From assembly GCA_937907055.1 (NCBI GenBank), contig CALCTW010000129.1, positions 1 to 22,690 on the forward strand: 22,690 nt of DNA, in the 5' to 3' direction. Below the pieces are notes generated by a model. The model did not search any database, was not told the DNA's origin, and was given only the letters and a program-made list of their open reading frames with translations. Source of the stretch: an uncultured Clostridia bacterium. Lineage in GTDB: Bacteria; Bacillota; Clostridia; Christensenellales; Aristaeellaceae. This document shows, in pieces, positions 15,217 to 20,560 of the stretch; the first letter of the stretch is position 1, and each line of letters opens with the position of its first letter. Both the position numbers and the translations under genes were made by a program.

Positions 15217-15240
15217 AGAAATACCTCCTGCATCCCTGAT

Positions 15241-15271
15241 AAAATTAAAGCCCGCATGAACATCATGCGGG
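15241..15271 (-). terminator. Riboswitch-controlled terminator of thiT
   Basis: Read on the minus strand, CCCGCATGA (15271-15263) pairs with TCATGCGGG (15259-15251) over a 3-base loop, a perfect 9-bp stem, followed by CTTTAATTTT (15250-15241). Between it and the aptamer lies another hairpin made of CGGCA (15285-15289) and TGCCG (15296-15300). Expected behaviour: with TPP bound the terminator forms and thiT is off. Confidence 0.8.
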
Positions 15272-15304
15272 AAACAGGCGCGCACGGCATTGGAGTGCCG
15301 CGCA

Positions 15305-15380
15305 CCGCTTCCCTCCGGTAGGATTGCCTACACAGGTTCCAAGGGACTCTCTCAGCCGCGTTTCGCGGCACCCCCAGCGG
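15305..15380 (-). promoter_or_regulatory. TPP riboswitch (THI element)
   Basis: Reverse-complement sequence shows the conserved thi-box parts in order: GGGGGTGCC, CGGCTGAGA, CCCTTGGAACCTG and GGAGGGAAG. The P1 stem closes with CCGCT (15380-15376) and AGCGG (15309-15305). The promoter TATAAT ends 11 bp before it, so the aptamer begins almost at the transcript's 5' end. It senses thiamine pyrophosphate. Confidence 0.95.
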
Positions 15381-15390
15381 ATGCAACTGC

Positions 15391-15418
15391 ATTATAGCAT
15401 AATCAAATCACTTGTCAA
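15391..15418 (-). promoter_or_regulatory. Sigma-A promoter of the riboswitch-thiT transcript
   Basis: On the minus strand TTGACA (15418-15413) and TATAAT (15396-15391) are both perfect, with 16-bp spacing. Start of transcription is expected near 15384. The -35 box overlaps the ribosome binding site of the divergent yfbR-like gene. Confidence 0.85.
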
Positions 15419-15431
15419 GGAGACGATCATT

Positions 15432-16013
15432 ATGGAACACCACTTTTTCGCCTATGTGAGCCGCATGCGCTACATCCAGCGCTGGAGCCTCATGCGCAAC
15501 ACCGAAAAGGAAAATGATATGGAGCATTCCCTGCAGACTGCCATGGTCGCGCACGCGATCGCCGTCATCGGCAACAGCCGCTACGGCCGTGATTATGACG
15601 CGGAGCATGTTATGGCGCTCGGCATCTATCATGATGTCTGCGAGGTCATCACCGGCGATATGCCCACGCCCATCAAGCACAACAATCCCGCCATCCGCAG
15701 CGAGTATAACAAGCTCGAGGATGAGGCGGCCGATCGTCTGCTCAGCATGCTGCCGCAGGATGTACGGGAATCCTACCGTCCCCTGATCGCGCAGGAGAGC
15801 GACACGCCGGAGCGCAGGCTGGTCAAGGCGGCAGATAAGATCTGCGCCTACATCAAGTGTCTGGAGGAGAAGAAGGCCGGCAATACAGAGTTTGAGACCG
15901 CCCGCAAGACCATCAAACGCTCCATCGATGCCATCGATCTGCCCGAAGTGCAGGATTTCATGAGCGAATGTGTCCCCGGCTTCGCGCTTTCTCTTGATGA
16001 GATCAGCGAGTGA
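15432..16013 (+). CDS. yfbR: HD-domain 5'-deoxynucleotidase, YfbR family
   Basis: The 193-residue product aligns from end to end with E. coli YfbR as I remember it: HFFAYVSRMRYIQRWSLMRN at the start, ENDMEHSLQTAMVAHA, YHDVCEVITGDMPTPIK with the HD pair H66-D67, and the ending FALSLDEISE. YfbR removes phosphate from deoxyribonucleoside 5'-monophosphates in the cytoplasm. Metal ligands H32, H66 and D67 are visible, together with a later aspartate in KAADKICAY. ATG 15432 has AAGGAGA at 15417-15423. The product of the reaction feeds deoxynucleoside breakdown, which fits the deoC gene that follows, although a terminator-like hairpin and a new promoter lie between them. No clear promoter of its own was found. 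Confidence 0.92.
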   Translation: MEHHFFAYVSRMRYIQRWSLMRNTEKENDMEHSLQTAMVAHAIAVIGNSRYGRDYDAEHVMALGIYHDVCEVITGDMPTPIKHNNPAIRSEYNKLEDEAADRLLSMLPQDVRESYRPLIAQESDTPERRLVKAADKICAYIKCLEEKKAGNTEFETARKTIKRSIDAIDLPEVQDFMSECVPGFALSLDEISE

Positions 16014-16016
16014 GGG

Positions 16017-16041
16017 GCACTCGCCGTCGGCTCGTGCTTTT
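16017..16041 (+). terminator. Terminator after the yfbR-like gene
   Basis: GCAC (16017-16020) pairs with GTGC (16034-16037) and GCC (16023-16025) with GGC (16029-16031), with a symmetric TC/TC internal loop; TTTT follows at 16038-16041. The stem is short but placed 4 bp after the stop codon. Confidence 0.55.
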
Positions 16042-16190
16042 GGGTAACGGGGGAAGAGACCGAGCAAAGAGGACGAGGGATAACGGAAAATCCTGTGTTG
16101 CCTGATTGCCGGATGATCGAATTCAGGAAAAGGGAAAAAAATACGAAAAAAGAATATACAGGCTGTCTGTTATTTTGATGACGGATGGGG

Positions 16191-16227
16191 TATAATCGAA
16201 AGGGAGATCCGGAGGAAGTAACGGATC
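16191..16227 (+). promoter_or_regulatory. deoC promoter -10 and downstream dyad
   Basis: TATAAT at 16191-16196 is perfect; a -35 is weak (around 16168-16173). Just downstream, GATCCG (16206-16211) and CGGATC (16222-16227) form a perfect 6-bp dyad with a 10-base centre. It lies at about +3 to +24 of the transcript, the right place for a repressor operator. No regulator gene is adjacent. Confidence 0.55.
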
Positions 16228-16281
16228 GGTATGTCGTTTCAAAACATTAAAACTGTTGATTTGATAAAGGAGAACTTTGCC

Positions 16282-17019
16282 ATGGAAAAGATCACACTCG
16301 CACAGGTCGCCAAGATGCTGGATCATTCCACGCTCCAGCCTTATCTCACCGAGGATGATATTAAAAAGGGCTGCGATATCGCGCTGCAGTATAACACCGC
16401 CACCGTCTGCGCCCGTCCTGCCGATATGCCCATCGTGGTCAATTGCCTCAAGGGCAGCACTGTGCTTCCCTGCACGGTCATCGGCTTCCCGCACGGCAAT
16501 CATCAGCCTGATGTCAAGGTCTTTGAAGCGAAGCGCGCTCTGGAAGACGGCTGTCAGGAGCTGGACATGGTCCTCAACATCGGCAAGATGATCAAGGGCG
16601 ATTACGCTTATGTTCAGGATGAGATCGCGCAGCTGGCGGAAGCCGCGCATCAGGGCGATGCCATCCTCAAGGTCATTCTGGAGACCTGCTTCCTCTCCGA
16701 TGAGCAGATCGTTGAAGCCTGCAAACTCAGCGAGAAGGCGGGCGCCGATTTTGTGAAGACCTCCACGGGCTACGGCAGCGCCGGCGCCAAGGTGCATCAT
16801 GTCAAGCTGATGCGTGACAGCGTTTCCTCTGCCGTGCGTGTCAAGGCATCCGGCGGCATCCGCAATCTGGACGCGGTGCTGGGCTGCCGTCTGGCCGGCG
16901 CCAGCCGCTGCGGTGTCAGCGCCACCAAGGCCATCATGGAAGAAGCCATGAAGCGCGACAGCGAGGGCGGCATCTGGATGCCCGAATCTCTCGATATCGT
17001 CTTGGAAGGCGGTTATTGA
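16282..17019 (+). CDS. deoC: Deoxyribose-phosphate aldolase
   Basis: The 245-residue product is a class I TIM-barrel aldolase that splits 2-deoxyribose 5-phosphate into glyceraldehyde 3-phosphate and acetaldehyde. The Schiff-base lysine is K159 in DFVKTSTGYG, the second catalytic lysine is K188 in VKASGGIR, and the acid D95 lies in ELDMVLNIG. ATG 16282 is preferred because AAGGAG (16267-16272) precedes it and the family sequence starts there; an in-frame ATG at 16231 would add 17 residues of no family character. It stands alone between its own promoter and a strong terminator. No deoA, cdd or nupC is nearby. Codon use is normal for the window. Confidence 0.96.
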   Translation: MEKITLAQVAKMLDHSTLQPYLTEDDIKKGCDIALQYNTATVCARPADMPIVVNCLKGSTVLPCTVIGFPHGNHQPDVKVFEAKRALEDGCQELDMVLNIGKMIKGDYAYVQDEIAQLAEAAHQGDAILKVILETCFLSDEQIVEACKLSEKAGADFVKTSTGYGSAGAKVHHVKLMRDSVSSAVRVKASGGIRNLDAVLGCRLAGASRCGVSATKAIMEEAMKRDSEGGIWMPESLDIVLEGGY

Positions 17020-17030
17020 TCCGCTTATTT

Positions 17031-17059
17031 GCCGGGGAAGGGCTCTTCTCCGGCTTTTT
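17031..17059 (+). terminator. Intrinsic terminator of deoC
   Basis: GCCGGGGAAG (17031-17040) pairs with CTTCTCCGGC (17045-17054) with one G-T wobble and a GGCT loop; TTTTT follows at 17055-17059. Confidence 0.9.
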
Positions 17060-17157
17060 CTTCATTCTGTTCCCGTACAGCGTTTCTTCTCTTCAGATCC
17101 CTTTCGTATAGGGTCCATTCGGCGCTTTTCTATCCTGACGCATAAAGAAGGCATATC

Positions 17158-17721
17158 ATGAGCAATCCTTGTCTCATCATTTCGGGCGGGGCTTACAGCC
17201 CCTTGCCGGCGGGTTTTCCTTCCGGTCTTTTCACCATCGCGTGTGACCGGGGCTTTCGCCACGCGCGGCGCATGGGTGTCACGCCGGATCTCATTCTCGG
17301 CGATTTTGATTCTGCCGAACGCCCCCATACCGATATTCCCGTCCTGCAGTATCCCATCGAGAAGGATGATACCGATACCATGCTGGCGGTGCGTTACGCG
17401 CTTTCCCGGCATTATGATGAACTGCACATCGCCTGCGCCATGGGCGGCAGGCTGGATCATGCCTTCGCCAATATCCAGACAGCCGCTTTCGCGGCGAAGA
17501 ACGGCGCGGTCTGCCATCTGTACGGTGAAACGGAGAATATCACCGTGTTTTCGGGCCGTGAAATGCGCTTCCCAAGGGAAGAAGGCCGTTCGCTGGCCGT
17601 GTTTTCCCTGTCGGATCGCTGCTTCCCGGTCTCTCTTCGCGGCACCTTGTATCAGGCGGAGGGGATCGAACTGACCGGTCATTTCCCGCTGGGCATGAGC
17701 AATGAATGGGCAGCGGAGTAG
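17158..17721 (+). CDS. thiN: Thiamine pyrophosphokinase, ended early by an amber codon
   Basis: The enzyme transfers pyrophosphate from ATP to thiamine, giving TPP. Family motifs are present: ACDRG with D30, TPDLILGDFDS (residues 42-52), EKDDTDTM (68-74) and GGRLDHAFANIQ (95-106). The C-terminal TPK-binding domain ends with GMSNEWAAE and then TAG (17719-17721), giving 187 residues, shorter than the usual 210 or so. The same frame continues past TAG with AVIRCGEGILMVM, which is what the family's last strand should look like, and stays open to TGA 17827-17829. So the gene is either truncated by a point mutation, read through, or affected by a sequencing error. ATG 17158 has AAGAAGG at 17144-17150. 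No clear promoter was found after the deoC terminator. Confidence 0.9.
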   Translation: MSNPCLIISGGAYSPLPAGFPSGLFTIACDRGFRHARRMGVTPDLILGDFDSAERPHTDIPVLQYPIEKDDTDTMLAVRYALSRHYDELHIACAMGGRLDHAFANIQTAAFAAKNGAVCHLYGETENITVFSGREMRFPREEGRSLAVFSLSDRCFPVSLRGTLYQAEGIELTGHFPLGMSNEWAAE

Positions 17722-17829
17722 GCGGTCATCCGGTGCGGAGAAGGCATCCTGATGGTCATGCGTTCTGTTTCCGCGCATGACCGACATCTGCAGGATCTGA
17801 CCGCGGGGGAAAAGAAGAACCGGTTATGA
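17722..17829 (+). other. In-frame continuation of thiN beyond the amber codon
   Basis: 35 sense codons follow the TAG in frame and end at TGA 17827-17829, which overlaps the ATG of the next gene (ATGA at 17826-17829). The first part completes the missing thiamine-pyrophosphokinase C-terminal strand; the tail (SVSAHDRHLQDLTAGEKKNRL) is not conserved to my knowledge. The neat overlap suggests the original gene ended here. Confidence 0.6.
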
Positions 17830-18941
17830 AAACATACATCCCCAACTATTACGCCGCTTTTCATTGCATCGCGGATCGGTGCCGTCACAGCTGCTGCAGG
17901 GGCTGGGAGATCATGATCGATGATGCCGCGCTGTCGCTGTATCACGATCTGGAGGGTGAGCTTGGCGAAAAGCTCCGCCGGAATATCACAGAAAATGAAG
18001 ATGGGGCAAGCTTCCGTCTGGACGCGGAGGAACGCTGCCCCTTCCTGCAGCCTGATGGTCTGTGCGAACTCATCTGCAAGGGCGGAGAGGCGCTCCTTTG
18101 CGATATCTGCGCCCTGCATCCCCGGTATTTCAATGAACTGCCCACCCGGGATGAATGCGGGCTTGGCTTCAGCTGCGAGGAAGCCTGCCGTGTCATCCTG
18201 TCTTCCGAAGCGCCCATAGCCCTGATCCCTTCCGAAGCTCCTGATGAACTGTCTGATGATGGCTTTGATGATGGCTTTGATGAAGGCTTTGATGATGGCT
18301 TTGATGAAGGCTTTGATGAAGGCTTTGATGAGGGCTTTGATGAGGGCTTTGATGAGGGCTTTGATGAAGACGGTGATGAAGACCTCAATGAAGATCCCGG
18401 TGAGGCTCTGACCGAAGCCGATGAAACGGATCCGGAGGAGCAGGAATTCCTTCTCCTTCGTCAGGCTGTTCTGTCCCTTGTTCAGGACCGCGCGCTCTCT
18501 TTTGATCAGCGGCTGCTTTTGCTGCAGGAGCGATACATGCTTCCTCCGGCCCCGACTTTCGCGCGCGCGGCGGCTCTGCTCCTGCCGCTTGAGCATCTGG
18601 AGGCGGATTGGGCTGCTGACCTTGAAGCGCTGTCAATGCTCCGGGATGCGGATCCCGCGCCGCTTCAGCCGTTTGATAACGCTTTTGAGCAGTTTACGTC
18701 CGGCCTGATCTATCGCCATTTCCAGCGTGTGTTCGATGGGGAAGACCTCCGTGCCGTTCTCGCGTTCGTCGTCTTCTCCGTACAGGCGGTCCGTCTGCTG
18801 TCCCTCCTCACGGCGCGGCGGCAGGGCGCGCTCACCTTTGAGGATCTGTGCGATCTTGTCCGCCGGTATTCTTCCGAGATCGAATACTCGGATGAAAATG
18901 TCGACCGGCTGATCGATGCGCTGTCGGAAGAACTGCCCTGA
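17826..18941 (+). CDS. FliB-like cysteine-rich protein with acidic tandem-repeat insert
   Basis: The 371-residue protein begins like the family annotated as flagellin lysine-N-methylase (FliB). It has an N-terminal cysteine array C14, C19, C23, C24, then C71, C80, C84, C92, C95 (LLCDICALHPRYF), C111, C117 and C121, which probably holds an iron-sulfur cluster or metal. After residue 145 comes a nine-fold G-F-D-(D/E) repeat (146-181) and an acidic stretch to about 205. The rest is helical, without cysteines, as in the family's C-terminal half. No flagellar gene is in the window, so a flagellin target is doubtful. ATG 17826 overlaps the end of the extended thiN frame; its ribosome binding site is weak. 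Confidence 0.7.
   Translation: MKTYIPNYYAAFHCIADRCRHSCCRGWEIMIDDAALSLYHDLEGELGEKLRRNITENEDGASFRLDAEERCPFLQPDGLCELICKGGEALLCDICALHPRYFNELPTRDECGLGFSCEEACRVILSSEAPIALIPSEAPDELSDDGFDDGFDEGFDDGFDEGFDEGFDEGFDEGFDEGFDEDGDEDLNEDPGEALTEADETDPEEQEFLLLRQAVLSLVQDRALSFDQRLLLLQERYMLPPAPTFARAAALLLPLEHLEADWAADLEALSMLRDADPAPLQPFDNAFEQFTSGLIYRHFQRVFDGEDLRAVLAFVVFSVQAVRLLSLLTARRQGALTFEDLCDLVRRYSSEIEYSDENVDRLIDALSEELP
18261..18368 (+). repeat. Nine tandem 12-bp units inside the FliB-like gene
   Basis: Nine uninterrupted units GGCTTTGATGA(T/A/G) run from 18261 to 18368, coding G-F-D-(D/E). Variation is limited to the last base. The length is a multiple of three, so copy changes keep the frame. Typical of replication slippage. 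Confidence 0.95.
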
Positions 18942-19001
18942 TCCCTGACGAAGTCCGGTTCCCGCGCGGTCTTTTACGCGGTGATTTATTTATTGCAACA
19001 A

Positions 19002-19028
19002 AAAAGAGCATTTTCATGCCCTTCTTTT
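19002..19028 (+). terminator. Probable terminator after the FliB-like gene
   Basis: GCAT (19008-19011) pairs with ATGC (19016-19019) and, past one mismatch, AAG with CTT; A-rich sequence lies left and CTTTT-type sequence right, so it could work in both directions. Stem quality is modest. Confidence 0.45.
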
Positions 19029-19070
19029 ACAGTGCCATCTTACCACATTTCCATGTGACCTGCAATCGAC

Positions 19071-19120
19071 ATTTGTGAACCTTTCAGAACCTTTTGTGAC
19101 CTTCATTGTACCTTTCGTGA
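19071..19120. repeat. Degenerate repeat array with 10-bp period
   Basis: Five consecutive 10-base blocks read ATTTGTGAAC, CTTTCAGAAC, CTTTTGTGAC, CTTCATTGTA, CCTTTCGTGA. Shared pattern is roughly TTT-N2-G-N-ACC, in helical phase. A further GTGACC occurs at 19055-19060. No protein frame or known box explains it. Confidence 0.5.
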
Positions 19121-19163
19121 TCTCGAATGAACTGATTTAACAATTTCGTAATCATTATCCTGC

Positions 19164-19189
19164 CGGGCCGCTGCGCGCGGCCTGTTTTT
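19164..19189 (+). terminator. Orphan intrinsic terminator in the intergenic region
   Basis: GGCCGC (19166-19171) pairs with GCGGCC (19177-19182), loop TGCGC, extended by one wobble and one C-G pair, then TTTTT at 19185-19189. It is 220 bp past the FliB-like stop and after another terminator, so it may end a short unannotated transcript from about 19030-19160, or back up the first one. Confidence 0.65.
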
Positions 19190-19254
19190 GTTTGTCATCC
19201 TGCTTTGTCTTTATCCCGTTTCTCAGGGCGCCGGTCTGCGCCGCGGAGCGTGCC

Positions 19255-19271
19255 ATGTATAAAATATACAT
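19255..19271. repeat. Perfect dyad ATGTATA-AAA-TATACAT
   Basis: 7-bp arms at 19255-19261 and 19265-19271. A third half-site TTATACAT occurs about 15 bp downstream (around 19286-19293). It could be an operator array upstream of the amino acid transporter, but it lies about 150 bp before that promoter. Confidence 0.4.
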
Positions 19272-19298
19272 AAACCGGCGTGATTTATACATTGCGAT

Positions 19299-19375
19299 CC
19301 TGTCCTGTTCCATCGCCGCGCGGATGTGGAAATTCCGGCGTTTTTCATGGCTTCCATGCGCATAGAACAGACAGG
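19299..19375. repeat. Long-range inverted repeat enclosing a hairpin
   Basis: CCTGTCCTGTTC (19299-19310) can pair with GAACAGACAGG (19365-19375), with one unpaired base. Inside, CGCCG (about 19314-19318) and CGGCG (19336-19340) form a further stem followed by TTTTT. The rest of the gene-free stretch 18942-19416 shows nothing I recognise. Confidence 0.35.
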
Positions 19376-19416
19376 AGCACGCGCTGCGTTCTTTTTGTCT
19401 TCTGTGTGCCCGATAC

Positions 19417-19444
19417 TTGACAAATGAAAGAATATGCATATAAT
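19417..19444 (+). promoter_or_regulatory. Sigma-A promoter of the amino acid transporter
   Basis: TTGACA (19417-19422) and TATAAT (19439-19444) are both perfect with 16-bp spacing. Transcription should begin near 19451, leaving a 30-nt leader, too short for a riboswitch or T-box. Confidence 0.88.
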
Positions 19445-19480
19445 ACAGAACGTAATCTTATTAAGGAGGCATTTATTGCT

Positions 19481-20419
19481 ATGAAGAAGATCGCTTATGT
19501 TGTGATCGCTCTGGTCGTTGCCGCCGTTGTTTTCACCGGCTGCGTCGCTCCCGGCTGGATCACCGGCAAGAATCTGTTCGACAAGAAGGTCGAAGAAGTT
19601 AAGGATACTGTTGACGAAGTTATCGAGGAAGCCGAGAAAGCGGCTGAAGAAGTCGTCGAAGAAGTAAAGGAAACCATCGAAGGCGCTTCCGGCAATTCCG
19701 GCAGCTCCATGGATGACGTCAAGAACGCCGGCAAGCTGGTCATGGCCACCAGCCCCGATTTCCCTCCCTTTGAGGAACTGCAGCCCAACGGTGATATCAT
19801 CGGTATCGAAGTGGACATCCTGAAGGCGATCGCCGCCCAGCTGGGTGTTGAACTCGAGATCGTTTCCATGGATTTCGAACTCGTTGTTCCCGGCATTGAA
19901 GCCGGCAAGTTCGATGTCGGCGTTTCCGGTATCACCATCACCGAAAAGCGTCTGCAGAGCGCGCTGTTCACCCAGCCCTACTGCCTGGCCGCGCAGGCCA
20001 TCGTTGTTGTCGAAGGCAGCCCCATCACTTGCAAGGCTGATCTGGAAGGCAAGAAGGTCTCTGTGCAGACCGGTACCACCGCTGAATCCTACACCATGGA
20101 TAACGGCTACAATGTTCTCGCTTTCGCTGCCAACAGCGACGCCGAAATGGCACTCGTGAACGGCAAGGTGGATGCCTGGGTCATCGATGACCTGACTGCC
20201 GCCGAAATGGTCGCCGCTTACAACGAGACTGCTGATGTACAGCTGGTCATCCTGTCCGAAGCCATGACCACCGAGCCTTACGGCTTCGCCTTCAATCTGG
20301 AAAGCGAAGAACTGGTCGAGGCTGTCAACGCCATTCTGGATGAAATGCTCAAGAACGGCACCATCGCGGAGATCTTCGCTGCGTATGACGCTCCCTATAC
20401 CTCTCCCATTGCGGAATAA
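19481..20419 (+). CDS. Polar amino acid ABC transporter substrate-binding lipoprotein
   Basis: The 312-residue protein has a lipoprotein signal: K2-K3, hydrophobic core to residue 17, lipobox FTGC with C21. Residues 33-65 are a Glu/Lys/Val-rich, probably coiled-coil linker. The family-3 solute-binding domain follows from about residue 80 (KLVMATSPDFPPFEEL, then EVDILKAIAAQLG, LEGKKVSVQTGTTAE, AEMALVNGKVDAWVID). Such proteins bind polar amino acids such as glutamine, arginine or cystine outside the membrane; which one cannot be told. ATG 19481 has AAGGAGG at 19463-19469, a long 11-nt spacing. An ATG at 19424 is in frame but lies inside the promoter. A terminator separates it from the permease gene, which would make the receptor more abundant than the membrane parts. 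Confidence 0.93.
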   Translation: MKKIAYVVIALVVAAVVFTGCVAPGWITGKNLFDKKVEEVKDTVDEVIEEAEKAAEEVVEEVKETIEGASGNSGSSMDDVKNAGKLVMATSPDFPPFEELQPNGDIIGIEVDILKAIAAQLGVELEIVSMDFELVVPGIEAGKFDVGVSGITITEKRLQSALFTQPYCLAAQAIVVVEGSPITCKADLEGKKVSVQTGTTAESYTMDNGYNVLAFAANSDAEMALVNGKVDAWVIDDLTAAEMVAAYNETADVQLVILSEAMTTEPYGFAFNLESEELVEAVNAILDEMLKNGTIAEIFAAYDAPYTSPIAE

Positions 20420-20435
20420 TCCCTTTTAAAAAATG

Positions 20436-20468
20436 TACGGGATAACGCGCTGCATTATCCCGTATTTT
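20436..20468 (+). terminator. Partial terminator between receptor and permease genes
   Basis: TACGGGATAA (20436-20445) and TTATCCCGTA (20455-20464) form a perfect 10-bp stem with a 9-base loop, followed by TTTTCATTT. No promoter is evident downstream, so read-through must express the permease. Confidence 0.85.
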
Positions 20469-20485
20469 CATTTCTGTACGAAATC

Positions 20486-20511
20486 ACCGTGTGGATATTT
20501 TTCCACACGGT
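20486..20511 (+). other. Second strong hairpin ahead of the permease gene
   Basis: ACCGTGTGGA (20486-20495) and TCCACACGGT (20502-20511) form a perfect 10-bp stem with loop TATTTT, followed by CTTTCGG. The T tract is poor. It may stabilise the processed 5' end of the permease mRNA or add to the attenuation. Confidence 0.6.
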
Positions 20512-20560
20512 CTTTCGGCAGATAAAGCCCCTCTGTGAATACCCGAAGGAGGACCGTGGC

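Noticed and set aside
16231..16281. Earlier deoC start at ATG 16231
   Set aside because: It adds 17 residues without family character; AAGGAG is placed correctly for 16282.
17719..17721. Pyrrolysine codon in thiN
   Set aside because: Thiamine pyrophosphokinase is not a known pyrrolysine protein, and no PylTS genes are visible; point mutation or another kind of read-through is at least as likely.
17679..18596. Minus-strand frame with repeated F-I-K-A units
   Set aside because: It is only the complement of the GFD(D/E) tandem repeat in the FliB-like gene.
19071..19120. CRISPR-like short repeats
   Set aside because: Units are 10 bp, degenerate and contiguous, with no spacers.
19155..19439. 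Minus-strand 94-codon frame in the intergenic region
   Set aside because: No ribosome binding site, overlaps terminator, dyads and the forward promoter, and no recognisable protein features.
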